The notes: generated by a model from the sequence alone, not told the origin. DNA of 64,000 nt from Geomicrobium halophilum (GCF_014207655.1 NZ_JACHHJ010000001.1:1-64000); one strand, 5' to 3'. Positions 17,962 to 26,465 are shown, counted from the first letter of the stretch. Numbers and translations are program-made.

Positions 17962-19047
17962 ATGAACAGGGCCATACGTATTGCTGGTCTGTTGCTTCTT
18001 CTTATTGGGGCCGGCTGCAGCCCTCAAGTGCGCCAAATCGAAGATATACAATATATACAGGCTATGGGGCATGATGATGAGAATGGGGACATTCAAACCA
18101 CGGGTGTCACTACGATATTTATGCCTGGCCAAGAAGTACTCCCTGAAAGCGAAACCTTGACGGTTTCTAATGTGAACCTTGAAGGTCTTTATGCTGGTTT
18201 ACAGTCGGAATCGTCCAGATATGTGGATACCAGTCGGGTCAGAGTAGAATTGTATAGCGAAGAGTTAGCCGCCGAAGGGATCTTTCAACAACTTGATACG
18301 ATTCAACGAAACCCTATGATTGAGCAAGACAGGAAGATCGCTATCAACCGCGGATCAGCAAAGGAGATCCTGGAGGAAGATTACCCGTTTCATTTGACCG
18401 TTAACGAATATTTGGATGAATTGATCGATCAAAACATCGAAGCGCAGATTCCTCAAGCGAATTTTCACGACTTTTTGTATCGTTATTACGCGGGGGGTGC
18501 CGATCCTTTCCTCCCTCTTTTGGAGAAACAAGAGGGTCGCGTGGAGGTTATCGGTCTTGCCTTATTTCAAGGTGACATGTATACCGAAGACATGGACCTC
18601 GAAGATACCCAAGTGTTTAGAAAACTTGCCGAGAAAACCGAAGAGGGTACCATTAATATTGATCTTAATGAGAACAAGGGCGTTACCTTTCATCATCTAT
18701 CATCCCAGCCAAATTGGAGCATTCAACAAGAGAGCGAAGCCATCCACATCCAAGCAAACGTCGACGTTGAAGGCGTTCTTCAGGAAACAAGAGGTATAGA
18801 TGTATCCCAACCGGAGAATATTCAACAACTAGAGCAAATTGCTTCTGCAGAATTCAAGAATCGAATGGAGGAGATCATCCAATTTTTACAGGAAAATGAG
18901 ATCGACCCCATCGGCATCGGGGAGCGAGTGGATCAAAACGTAAGAGGAATTGACATTAAGCAGTGGGAAGAAGAAGAGTATCCGAATGTGGACGTTGGTG
19001 TGAACGTTGAATTTACGATTGAAAATACCGGAGCTGTAGAATCGTAG
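17962..19047 (+). CDS. Spore germination lipoprotein, Ger(x)C family
   Basis: The C subunit type of GerA-like nutrient germinant receptors, anchored on the outer face of the inner spore membrane. A signal sequence ends in the lipobox IGAGC with Cys19. The mature part carries family features such as DIQYIQAMGHD near the N-terminus and the C-terminal stretch IDPIGIGERVDQNVRGIDIKQWEEEEYPNVDVGVNVEFTIENTG. At 361 residues it is typical. AAAGGAGG precedes ATG 17962. No GerA- or GerB-type gene is adjacent, which is unusual because these normally form tricistronic operons. Confidence 0.85.
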   Translation: MNRAIRIAGLLLLLIGAGCSPQVRQIEDIQYIQAMGHDDENGDIQTTGVTTIFMPGQEVLPESETLTVSNVNLEGLYAGLQSESSRYVDTSRVRVELYSEELAAEGIFQQLDTIQRNPMIEQDRKIAINRGSAKEILEEDYPFHLTVNEYLDELIDQNIEAQIPQANFHDFLYRYYAGGADPFLPLLEKQEGRVEVIGLALFQGDMYTEDMDLEDTQVFRKLAEKTEEGTINIDLNENKGVTFHHLSSQPNWSIQQESEAIHIQANVDVEGVLQETRGIDVSQPENIQQLEQIASAEFKNRMEEIIQFLQENEIDPIGIGERVDQNVRGIDIKQWEEEEYPNVDVGVNVEFTIENTGAVES

Positions 19048-19226
19048 TTAAATCCACCCTTCCTGACGTGGGTATTTTGATCTTTACTCGATTTACTCTT
19101 ATATAGAATCTAGTGCACAGCAGGACTTCCCAATCAGCTTCAAACATGTGCCTGTGAGAGCATTTTTTCTGCGGCATTATAAATAGATAGGATTTATCAA
19201 CACTTAGACTTTCATTTGAATTTATC

Positions 19227-19258
19227 TTGTCAGGTTCCTTCATGAACCAACCTGACAA
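19227..19258. other. Perfect hairpin downstream of the Ger(x)C gene
   Basis: TTGTCAGGTT (19227-19236) pairs exactly with AACCTGACAA (19249-19258). No T-run follows, so it is only a possible terminator. It sits immediately before a dispersed repeat. Confidence 0.45.
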
Positions 19259-19270
19259 TCTCGTTATAGG

Positions 19271-19575
19271 GGTTGTTCAAAAAGTCCGGGACTTAAAGGA
19301 AATCGGCTAAAATCGCCACCTCCTGTGGCAACGCCGGTACTAGCGCTCCGTGCCAGAAGTTCTTTCTCCTTGCGGCTAAATGCTGCGCACCGGCCGAAAA
19401 AGTTCCTCAAGCGCTGAATAAAATGCTCAGCGCGCCGAATCATCTCGTTCATCTGAATAAATGTGTTGCTGGGCTGAAAAAACCACTCTCCGAGCTGAAT
19501 CCCGTTCCACTCGCTCCATCAGATCATTCGCCTAAGAACGTTTTAATGGACGGGAAAGAACTTTTGAGCATTCTC
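19271..19575 (+). repeat. Dispersed intergenic repeat, copy B (diverged, carries the second 21-nt array)
   Basis: The left end GGTTGTTCAAAAAGTCCGGG is perfect for the family. The right end near TTTTGAGCATTCTC is badly diverged and abuts the desR stop codon. The interior differs from copy A and is largely made of the 21-nt-period units listed separately. Confidence 0.55.
19393..19499 (-). repeat. Second array with about 21-nt period (core TTCRGC on the minus strand)
   Basis: On the plus strand GCYGAA hexamers (one variant TCTGAA) start at 19393, 19413, 19434, 19452, 19473 and 19494, spacings 20, 21, 18, 21 and 21. The reverse complement TTCRGC is the core of the array at 68-158. Less regular matches may continue leftward to about 19333. 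The minus-strand reading yields heptad-like peptides but is interrupted, so I do not call a gene. Confidence 0.6.
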
Positions 19576-20173
19576 ACTTAAACCACCCCTTCTCTTTAAA
19601 ACGAGAGATCGCTTCGATGCGATTACCGACATCCAATTTTTCCAAAATCACGGAGACATAATTACGGACAGTGCCATTTTTTATATGAAGCTGATTGGCA
19701 ATTTCTCCTGTATTCTTACCGTCGGCGATCAGTCGAAGCACCTCCTCTTCCCGCTCCGTTAAGGGATTATGATCGTCGTAAACCATATCGACAAGTTCCG
19801 GTGCATATACTTTTCTGCCACTCGTTATCGTACGGATGGAATTAGCCAAATCCTCACTTGGACTATCTTTTAATAAATATCCATTTACCCCCGCTTTGCG
19901 GGCGCGTTCAAAATATCCCGCACGGGCAAAGGTGGTTAGCACAATCACTTTACATGAATGATCCTTTAGTTCCTCAGCAGCCTCGAGTCCGCTCTTTAAC
20001 GGCATTTCTATGTCCATGATACAGATATCAGGCTGGTATTTGTTAACGATATTCAAGGCCTCTTCTCCATCTTTTGCTTTTCCGACAACTGCCATATCTT
20101 CTTCAAAATCTAGTAATGAGCCAAGGGCCCCAAGCAGCATCTGTTGATCTTCTGCAATAACAATTCGAATCAC
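19574..20173 (-). CDS. desR: Response regulator DesR (NarL/LuxR family)
   Basis: Two-component regulator of membrane fluidity. The receiver domain has acidic residues in IAEDQ and the phospho-acceptor Asp54 in CIMDIEMP, the same position as in B. subtilis DesR. The C-terminal LuxR-type helix-turn-helix reads LTEREEEVLRLIADGKNTGEIANQLHIKNGTVRNYVSVILEKL. At 199 residues it is exactly family length. The start overlaps the desK stop by 4 bases, so the two are translationally coupled. The phosphorylated protein should activate des. Confidence 0.95.
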   Translation of the reverse strand: MIRIVIAEDQQMLLGALGSLLDFEEDMAVVGKAKDGEEALNIVNKYQPDICIMDIEMPLKSGLEAAEELKDHSCKVIVLTTFARAGYFERARKAGVNGYLLKDSPSEDLANSIRTITSGRKVYAPELVDMVYDDHNPLTEREEEVLRLIADGKNTGEIANQLHIKNGTVRNYVSVILEKLDVGNRIEAISRFKEKGWFK

Positions 20174-21309
20174 ACCGATCCCTCCTCATCGCCCATTTGT
20201 TTAATCACATGCGGTACTCGTATAGTGAGCATGGTACCATTGGAGGATTCAATACGTAAGCTGCCATTCACAAATTCCAGCCGTTCTTTCATCCCTTGAA
20301 GACCGCTTTCTTTAAACGTTTTCTTGTTTGAAAGGATACCGGTACCGTTATCTTGCACTTTCATTACCAATTCGGCAGTGGAGTCCATGATGAAGAGATG
20401 GCAGAATGTAGCTTGGCTATGCTTAACCACATTGGTTATCCCTTCCTTTAAACACATACTCACCACATTTTCCACCAATAAAGGTGTATTCGGGAGATCA
20501 GTGGGTCCCTTGATGTGAAACTCAATTTGAGAAGCTTTGAGAATTTCTTGGACACGTTTGACCTCATCTTTTAGTTTTGCTCCTTTCATATCGGAAACGA
20601 TGTCACGTACTTCATTTAAAGCTGTTCTTGCCGTATGATGGATATCATTAATTTCTGATTTGGCAGAATCAAGGTTGGTGTCCATGAGTTTTTCGGCCAA
20701 ATCACTTTTGAATCCGATGAGGGAAAGCTTTTGACCCAATGTGTCATGTAAATCACGAGCAATCCGTTGCCGTTCCTCGATGACCATGAGTTGGGAGATT
20801 TTTTCATTGGCATCTTCCAATTGATTTTCCAACATTTCCCGTTTGTTTCGGTTGTAAATCGTGATCGGCAAAAGGATGACGCCAATAATGCTAATAATAA
20901 TAAAAGGCAATTGCATAAGAAAGGTTTGGCTTTGGATGAAAAAACCAACGCTAATGGCCGAAATAGTCGTAATAACGTGAATAACATATAAGGTTATAAA
21001 TCCAGATTTATTTTGGATATTCCCAATAAAAAAGGCTAGAAAAAGTGCGAAGTAAACATAACCAAAATACATCGTCATTCCGATGCTAATTGCCATTTCT
21101 ACACCTAAGGAGAGGTAGACCGTCCAGCCTTTCTTAATAAAGGATAGCCGATATGCAGTAAAAAACAAGATTATCATTAAAATTCCGATACTGGTTTCCA
21201 ATAATGACGAGGAGCTAATAATAAAATAAAAAGGGAGAAGACAAAAGATGATCCAGGCATATAAACTAAGTCCAGTGTTTTTCGGAAAAATATGAAACCA
21301 ATTTTGCAT
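20170..21309 (-). CDS. desK: Membrane thermosensor histidine kinase DesK
   Basis: Senses membrane order and phosphorylates or dephosphorylates DesR. Residues 15-150 hold about five hydrophobic segments. The phospho-acceptor His188 lies in ERQRIARDLHDTLGQKLS, exactly as in B. subtilis DesK. The ATP-binding domain shows LKEGITNVVKHSQA (N box), VQDNGTG (G1) and GLQGMKERL. Length is 379 residues. AGGAGGAGTCGAGG precedes the start at 21309. It follows des on the same strand after about 130 bases containing a weak hairpin, giving the order des-desK-desR. Confidence 0.94.
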   Translation of the reverse strand: MQNWFHIFPKNTGLSLYAWIIFCLLPFYFIISSSSLLETSIGILMIILFFTAYRLSFIKKGWTVYLSLGVEMAISIGMTMYFGYVYFALFLAFFIGNIQNKSGFITLYVIHVITTISAISVGFFIQSQTFLMQLPFIIISIIGVILLPITIYNRNKREMLENQLEDANEKISQLMVIEERQRIARDLHDTLGQKLSLIGFKSDLAEKLMDTNLDSAKSEINDIHHTARTALNEVRDIVSDMKGAKLKDEVKRVQEILKASQIEFHIKGPTDLPNTPLLVENVVSMCLKEGITNVVKHSQATFCHLFIMDSTAELVMKVQDNGTGILSNKKTFKESGLQGMKERLEFVNGSLRIESSNGTMLTIRVPHVIKQMGDEEGSV

Positions 21310-21438
21310 CCTCGACTCCTCCTTTTAGTATTAGTGTAACAAAAGAACAGAAGAAAAGCCCTTCAATCTGAAATTGAAAGACGTTCCCGTTCTCTTTTAT
21401 TCATTGCTGGGAGTTAGGGGTATGATGATTTCTATGGT

Positions 21439-22440
21439 CTATTTTGGTGAACGATCCTTAATCTCTTTAAAGCTGACAAATGTCTGGTTGGCTTCATCGA
21501 ATAGCCGGAAACGAAGCGACTTCAAACTGGTAGCAAGTGTAATCGTTGTGGCTTGTTGGAGAGGGGTTATATTTTCATGCGTTTTCTCCAGATGGTAATT
21601 GGGGACTTTTGGACTTAGATGGTGTACATGATGGAAACCAATGTTGCCTGTGATCCATTGTATTACTTTTGGAAGTTTGTAATAGGAACTTCCATCGATT
21701 GCAGCTTTTACAAAACTCCACTCCTCTTCATTTTCAAAGTAGGAATCTTCAAACTGATGCTGTACATAAAACAACCAAATACCTAACATCCCGGATATAA
21801 ATAAAATAGGGCCCTGTACGAAGAGGAAAGCTTGCCAACCGATCGCCCATATTACAAGCGTATAAATCATTGCGATGGAAGTGTTAATCAAATACGTGTT
21901 CATTTTTTCTTTTTGTTTTGCATCTTTTTTATTAAAGCGATTCTCGATGAGAAAAAGGAAACACGGACCTAATCCAAACATCACGATTGGATTTCGATAT
22001 AGACGATACGATAACCGGGTCCAAAAGGGGGCATGAATATATTCATTGACGGTCATCATCCATATATCTCCAGTCCCACGTTTATCTAAATTCCCGCTGG
22101 TTGCATGATGCATCGCATGGCTGCGTTTCCATTTTGAAAAGGCAAAATGGGTAATAATTCCGGTTATCGTACCGACAAGCCGATTCGCTTTACTACTCTT
22201 GAAAAAAGACCCGTGGGTGCAGTCATGGAAGATAATAAAGATTCGTACGACAAAACCGGCTGCAATAACAGCGAATACAAATGTTAGCCACACGGAAATC
22301 GATAAACTATGGTAGGCGAGGAACCAAAACAGGAAAAACGGAAGAATGGAATTGATCAGCTGCAGGATACCTGCCCTTGTATCTGAAATTGCAAAAGGTG
22401 CGGTGCTCTTCTTTAACTGCTTCTGTTTTTGCTTACTCAT
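21439..22440 (-). CDS. des: Delta5 acyl-lipid fatty acid desaturase
   Basis: Integral membrane enzyme that puts a double bond into acyl chains of existing phospholipids after a temperature drop. Three histidine boxes bind the di-iron centre: HDCTH (72-76), HAMHH (108-112) and HHVHH near residue 275. Several hydrophobic segments lie between them. Whole-length similarity to B. subtilis Des is evident, for example NLDKRGTGDIWMMTVNEY and FYVQHQFEDSYFE. The start at 22440 follows GGGGGAAGTT. Two palindromes at 22507-22544 are candidate DesR sites. Confidence 0.95.
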   Translation of the reverse strand: MSKQKQKQLKKSTAPFAISDTRAGILQLINSILPFFLFWFLAYHSLSISVWLTFVFAVIAAGFVVRIFIIFHDCTHGSFFKSSKANRLVGTITGIITHFAFSKWKRSHAMHHATSGNLDKRGTGDIWMMTVNEYIHAPFWTRLSYRLYRNPIVMFGLGPCFLFLIENRFNKKDAKQKEKMNTYLINTSIAMIYTLVIWAIGWQAFLFVQGPILFISGMLGIWLFYVQHQFEDSYFENEEEWSFVKAAIDGSSYYKLPKVIQWITGNIGFHHVHHLSPKVPNYHLEKTHENITPLQQATTITLATSLKSLRFRLFDEANQTFVSFKEIKDRSPK

Positions 22441-22506
22441 AACTTCCCCCTATGATGGGATATTCTATCTACATCTTATATTAGGGAATACGCATAAGCA
22501 TTTTAA

Positions 22507-22544
22507 GACATAAATGTCAGTGCTGAAGTATGACAAGTGTCATA
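22507..22544 (-). promoter_or_regulatory. Tandem palindromes upstream of des, candidate DesR operators
   Basis: Two perfect palindromes, GACATAAATGTC (22507-22518) and TATGACAAGTGTCATA (22529-22544), have centres 24 bases apart, about 70-100 bases before the des start. A weak-looking promoter (TAATAT) lies between them and the gene, as expected for an activated promoter. B. subtilis DesR binds two adjacent sites upstream of des; the equivalence here is inferred. Confidence 0.55.
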
Positions 22545-22560
22545 TAAAAACTCATAACCA

Positions 22561-23676
22561 CTATGAGCTTGAGGGTGGAACCGGGTATTTCGATGTGTCT
22601 ATATCTACTGGCTCGCCAATGGCCATGTTCGCGAGGATGGAGCCTAAATATGGTCCCATCGTTAAGCCGGTGGCGCCCAGGCCATTGGCAAATATTAAGC
22701 CTTTTAAGCCGGGGATATTTCCAAACACGGGCAGTAAATTCGGGGTGAAGGGACGGAAGCCTACGCGTGTTTCCACCCACTCTGTGTTGGCGAGTTCAGG
22801 TGCGATTTGTATGGTTTCCGTTAAAATTTCATGAATGGGGCCAGCAGTTATACGATTGTCGAACCCTGTATGGTCTTCATGTGTGGTACCTACCACGAGA
22901 CGTCCTTGCTCAAATGGTAATAAATATTTTTTGCCGGGGGGCAGCACAACTGGCCAATTTCCTGTCTCTTTAAAAGGGAGTTCAAGATGAATGATTTGTG
23001 CTTTTTGTTCGCTTACATGTACATCAATGTTCAACGGATCTAACAGGGATTGGGCCCAAGCACCCGCAGTGACGATGACTTGATCAGCATACCATTCCTC
23101 TGCTTCAGTCTGGGCCCCTACTACACGACTTCCTTCCGTTAAAAGGGCTGCGTTGCCATGTACAAAGCGGGCGCCAGATTTTACTGCAGTTCTCAGTAAA
23201 GCGTCTCGCAAAAGACCACCATCCACGCGTGCCGCTCCGCTCACATACAGACTGCTGTATGTACCTTCAAGAATCGGGAGGTGCTCTTTCGTTTCTTGGG
23301 GGGAGAGGAGGTGGAGTTCGCCAATCTCCGGTGCATTTTGCCGCTTGATTTCCGCGCGCTCCTTCGTTTCGGCTAACTTCTTTTCATCGGTATGTAAGCG
23401 CAGGGCGCCGACTCGCTTATACCCAGGGTTTGTTTCGCCGGCCTGTTCTAATTCGGCGATTAGTTTCGGATAATAGGCGGCTCCATTTTTGACGAGAGTG
23501 TACCAGGCTTGATTGCGTCTTTGAGAAATCCATGGACAGATCATGCCTGCTGCTGCGGCGGTCGCTTGTCCCTTGTCTTCACGATCAATGATCGTCACTT
23601 CATATCCTTTTTTCGTTAAATGATAAGCGGTTGAAGCTCCGAGGATCCCGGCTCCAACAATGATGATGTTCTTCAT
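22561..23676 (-). CDS. FAD-dependent oxidoreductase, D-amino acid/glycine oxidase (DAO) family
   Basis: Flavoprotein of the DAO superfamily, 371 residues, with the FAD-binding Rossmann motif GAGILGASTAYHL at residues 8-20 and a glutamate/aspartate end (IIDRED). The C-terminal GFRPFTPNLLPVFGNIPGLKGLIFANGLGATGLTMGPYLGSILA is the second FAD-contact region. Family members oxidise glycine, sarcosine, D-amino acids or proline-type amines; the residues deciding this are not clear to me. It begins 15 bases after the mnmM stop, so the two form an operon. Confidence 0.88.
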   Translation of the reverse strand: MKNIIIVGAGILGASTAYHLTKKGYEVTIIDREDKGQATAAAAGMICPWISQRRNQAWYTLVKNGAAYYPKLIAELEQAGETNPGYKRVGALRLHTDEKKLAETKERAEIKRQNAPEIGELHLLSPQETKEHLPILEGTYSSLYVSGAARVDGGLLRDALLRTAVKSGARFVHGNAALLTEGSRVVGAQTEAEEWYADQVIVTAGAWAQSLLDPLNIDVHVSEQKAQIIHLELPFKETGNWPVVLPPGKKYLLPFEQGRLVVGTTHEDHTGFDNRITAGPIHEILTETIQIAPELANTEWVETRVGFRPFTPNLLPVFGNIPGLKGLIFANGLGATGLTMGPYLGSILANMAIGEPVDIDTSKYPVPPSSS

Positions 23677-23691
23677 GTTTGACTCCGTTTC

Positions 23692-24264
23692 CTATTGTTT
23701 TTCGATGGCAAGTAAGAATGGGGGATGATTTTTTCGATTGCTGAATTCATAACGTGCGACAAGTACCTGTTGCTGATCGAGGGTTGAGGTAAAAGAAAGA
23801 AGGTCATCCCGCTCCTTTTTTCCTTCCTTATGGCCGTGATAAATAATTAACACAATTAACCCCTTCTTGGGCAGTAACTTCAGCAGCTGGTTGATGGCGG
23901 TGATTGTAGACTTACTGTTTGTTACAATAGTTTTGTCACTTCCCGGCAAGTAGCCCAGGTTAAAAATGGCTGCAGTTGGCGGAGGGTTGTCGTTTTTCCT
24001 AAATACATCCCCCACAGAGGCATGGCTATCTTTTATTAAAATGACCTGCTCATGAAGTTGTTCTTTTTCGAGACGTTCACTGGTATTTCGAATGGCTTCT
24101 TGTTGAATGTCGAAACCAATGACTTGTCCGTCTGAGCCAACTGTCTCAGCTAGAAAAAGGGTATCATGGCCGTTGCCAACAGTAGCATCAACCACCGTAT
24201 CTCCAGGTGTGATTGCTCGTGCTAATAAATGGTGGGCAAAAGGAATAACGTCATATAAACTCAT
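23692..24264 (-). CDS. mnmM: tRNA methyltransferase MnmM (YtqB), class I SAM-dependent
   Basis: Class I methyltransferase of the YtqB family. The SAM-binding motif is DATVGNGHDTLFLA near residue 25, and the conserved FNLGYLPGSDK follows later. YtqB has been identified as MnmM, which methylates the nm5 group of nm5s2U34 in certain tRNAs, the last step of mnm5s2U formation in bacteria without the MnmC domain. The 190-residue length and neighbourhood (ytp genes, yttB) agree. No strong binding site is visible before the start at 24264. Confidence 0.9.
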   Translation of the reverse strand: MSLYDVIPFAHHLLARAITPGDTVVDATVGNGHDTLFLAETVGSDGQVIGFDIQQEAIRNTSERLEKEQLHEQVILIKDSHASVGDVFRKNDNPPPTAAIFNLGYLPGSDKTIVTNSKSTITAINQLLKLLPKKGLIVLIIYHGHKEGKKERDDLLSFTSTLDQQQVLVARYEFSNRKNHPPFLLAIEKQ

Positions 24265-24319
24265 GTCAAACGCACCGTTTCTGCTAAATATTTATTTTTC
24301 ATCGGTTTTTTCCCCGCAC

Positions 24320-24382
24320 GGTTTCGGAAGTCAATGTGAGTGCGGCTTTCATACAGTGTAGCATGCTGTATTTTCCGAAACC
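24320..24382. other. Long imperfect hairpin in the mnmM-yttB intergenic region
   Basis: GGTTTCGGAA (24320-24329) pairs exactly with TTCCGAAACC (24373-24382), and inside lies ATACAG/CTGTAT. The two genes diverge from here. It may be an operator or a structured leader; no known family recognised. Confidence 0.4.
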
Positions 24383-24465
24383 AAACCGATCCTTTACTCA
24401 AAATCATTGTAATATTTTATCAATTCTTATACGATAGTCTGCGGTAAAAGAAATGAGGTGAAGGA

Positions 24466-25644
24466 TTGCCAAAGATTATCTGGCTTTTGATTATCGGAAT
24501 GTCCACAAATGTCATTGCTGCCTCGTTCCTTTGGCCGTTGAATACCATTTATATCCATCGGCAATTGGGGGAGCCTCTCGCTGCCGCTGGTCTCGTGCTA
24601 ATGATGAATGCTGGGGCGGCAATCGTTGGAAATCTGATTGGCGGAAGATGTTTTGACCGCATTGGCGGATATAAAACATTAATGCTGGGTCTATCGGTTT
24701 CCACGATCTCTGCCATTTTTCTTGCATTTTTTCATGACTATTATCAATACATGGCTTTTCTTACGGGGATTGGTTTTGGACACGGAATGGTTGTCCCTTG
24801 TTTCTATTCGCTTGCCGGATCAATTTGGCCACAAGGGGGGAGGCGTCCTTTCAATGCCATGTATGTAGCGCAAAATGTTGGGGTTTCAGCGGGGACTGCG
24901 TTGGCAGGGCTTGTGGCATCTATAAATATTGAATTTATTTTTATTGCGAATAGCTTTACATATCTTTTGCTATTCACATTCGCCGCGATCGCTTTTCGGA
25001 GGGTGCAAGAGAGGTCTACACAAGCGAAAGAGGCGGCTGCGATGAGAGAAGCAGCTCTTCGTCAAGGGAATCTGGTGCCGCTGATCGTCGTGGCGGTTGG
25101 TTTCTTTATCTGTTGGCTTGGCTACGTTCAGTGGCTCTCGAACATTTCGGTACACATGCAGGATCTTGGTGTTGGGTTGCAAAATTACAGTTTGTTATGG
25201 ACGATCAATGGTTTTCTTATCGTTGCCCTGCAGCCGGTCATGGCACTCATCGTTAAGTATTGGATCAAACGTCTAAAAGCACAGTTAATGGTTGGCGTCG
25301 TTGTTTTTGCCATAGCCTATTTTATGTTATTACAGGCAGAAGTCTTTGCTGGATTCCTCATTGCCATGTTGATTCTTACCATTGGGGAATTATTCGTTTG
25401 GCCAGCTGTTCCAACCATTGCTTTCAGACTCGCACCAAAAGGGAAAGAAGGGTCTTACCAAGGGTTTGTGAACAGTGTTGCCTCAGCTGGGAGAATGATT
25501 GGACCATTCCTTGGCGGACTACTTGCAGATATGTTCAATATGCATGTTCTTTTCACGGTACTGTTATTTTTGTATGCCATTGCTTTTGCCAGCTTCAGTC
25601 TATACGAGCGTTTCTTGAATGCGGAAGAACGAAAACAGTTGTAA
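24466..25644 (+). CDS. yttB: Major facilitator superfamily transporter (YttB-like)
   Basis: A 392-residue carrier with about 12 hydrophobic segments. The first loop contains GGRCFDRIGGYKTL, the usual MFS loop 2-3 motif region. Its start PKIIWLLIIGMSTNVIAASFLWPLNTIYIHRQLG and the later AMLILTIGELFVWPAVPTIAFRLAPKGKEGSYQGFVNS resemble YttB of B. subtilis. It starts with TTG close after GAGGTGA. Probably an efflux carrier, substrate unknown. Confidence 0.87.
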   Translation: MPKIIWLLIIGMSTNVIAASFLWPLNTIYIHRQLGEPLAAAGLVLMMNAGAAIVGNLIGGRCFDRIGGYKTLMLGLSVSTISAIFLAFFHDYYQYMAFLTGIGFGHGMVVPCFYSLAGSIWPQGGRRPFNAMYVAQNVGVSAGTALAGLVASINIEFIFIANSFTYLLLFTFAAIAFRRVQERSTQAKEAAAMREAALRQGNLVPLIVVAVGFFICWLGYVQWLSNISVHMQDLGVGLQNYSLLWTINGFLIVALQPVMALIVKYWIKRLKAQLMVGVVVFAIAYFMLLQAEVFAGFLIAMLILTIGELFVWPAVPTIAFRLAPKGKEGSYQGFVNSVASAGRMIGPFLGGLLADMFNMHVLFTVLLFLYAIAFASFSLYERFLNAEERKQL

Positions 25645-25750
25645 TCACTCGAAGGTTGCCGGTATTTGCCGTAAGGCCATTATTATGCATGGGCGCTTCG
25701 TTTTAGCATAGCTATGTAGAAACTGGGTTTCGAAAAAGAGGTGTTTTCGT

Positions 25751-26128
25751 GTGAGTAAAATGTACGACTCTAATTACACCAAGCAAGAATATGAAAGGTC
25801 CATGAAATATCAACCTTCCATGAAGGTGCACCCTGTGGATCAACCAGCTTTTGTCAATCAAAACCAGGTTCTTTATTCGCCGATCTTTCCTGTTCCAGCT
25901 GTACCGCAGCCTACATTCTATGTGACTTCGCTTGACCCCGTGTTTGTGGATCATTTAAGCAGACATACGGATATGGAAATTATGGTAGAAACGACCTCTG
26001 GAAAAGTAGTGGAAGGGCTGTTAACAGCCGTGGCTGTGGACCATATTCAAATCAATATCAATGAAGATCGGGCGATCCATTTGCGGATAAGTGAGATTGT
26101 GTTTTTTGAAGGATTTCCAATTGGATAG
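25751..26128 (+). CDS. DUF2642 domain protein, possible spore coat component
   Basis: A 125-residue protein. The N-terminal half is rich in Pro, Gln, Tyr and Val (QPSMKVHPVDQPAFVNQNQ), and the C-terminal half (DPVFVDHLSRHTDMEIMVETTSGKVVEGLLTAVAVDHIQIN) is a small beta-barrel of the YuzF/DUF2642 kind, related in style to the GerQ/CotD group of spore proteins. It starts with GTG after AAAGAGGTG and has its own strong terminator. A coat or outer-spore role is inferred from the composition; no sporulation promoter was confirmed. Confidence 0.7.
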   Translation: MSKMYDSNYTKQEYERSMKYQPSMKVHPVDQPAFVNQNQVLYSPIFPVPAVPQPTFYVTSLDPVFVDHLSRHTDMEIMVETTSGKVVEGLLTAVAVDHIQININEDRAIHLRISEIVFFEGFPIG

Positions 26129-26181
26129 ACAGGGCAGATACGAAGGCCCGGACTTATTTGAACATCTAAAAACAAAGAATG

Positions 26182-26224
26182 AGCATGGAAGTATGATGGT
26201 GTACATACTTTCATGCTTTTTTTG
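26182..26224 (+). terminator. Terminator of the DUF2642 gene
   Basis: AGCATGGAAGTATG (26182-26195) pairs with CATACTTTCATGCT (26204-26217) and is followed by a T-run of seven. Confidence 0.92.
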
Positions 26225-26306
26225 CTTGGGTTTATACTGCTTTGTAATAGAGAAAAACTGACAATATCAATATTCAACAATAACCGGTGGGCAATAGCTC
26301 TCAACC

Positions 26307-26335
26307 TTGACATTACCGGGTTTCCTGCCTACAAT
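26307..26335 (+). promoter_or_regulatory. SigA-type promoter of the leuS leader
   Basis: TTGACA (26307-26312), a 17-base spacer and TACAAT (26330-26335) make a near-consensus housekeeping promoter. Transcription should begin around 26342. It lies after the terminator of the previous gene and about 320 bases before leuS. Confidence 0.8.
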
Positions 26336-26341
26336 GACAGT

Positions 26342-26465
26342 ATCAAGAAGCACGGGAACATAAGAAGCTTACCCTCTGTGACAGTATGGCGTCATCCATT
26401 CGACGTTATCTTTCGGCGCGATACATATAGATCCCGTCCCTGAGGAGGGGCGGTTTTTATTTTTT
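26342..26465 (+). promoter_or_regulatory. leuS leader ending in a strong terminator, candidate attenuator
   Basis: From the predicted start at about 26342 a leader of roughly 120 bases runs into an intrinsic terminator (CCGTCCC 26434-26440 with GGGGCGG 26447-26453, then TTTTTATTTTTT), still 190 bases short of leuS. ACGGGA at 26352-26357 can pair with TCCCGT at 26432-26437, which overlaps the terminator's left arm and so could antiterminate. The T-box consensus AGGGTGGNACCGCG, standard for leuS leaders, is absent. A 14-codon ORF (26386-26430, one Leu codon, no binding site) lies inside. Confidence 0.5.
26434..26465 (+). terminator. Intrinsic terminator inside the leuS leader
   Basis: A seven-pair GC-rich stem (one G-U pair) with six-base loop, followed by TTTTTATTTTTT. 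It should stop most transcripts before leuS unless it is disrupted. Confidence 0.85.

Noticed and set aside
26386-26430. 14-codon leader peptide controlling leuS by leucine-codon stalling
   Set aside because: It holds a single leucine codon and has no ribosome binding site, so classical attenuation is not supported.
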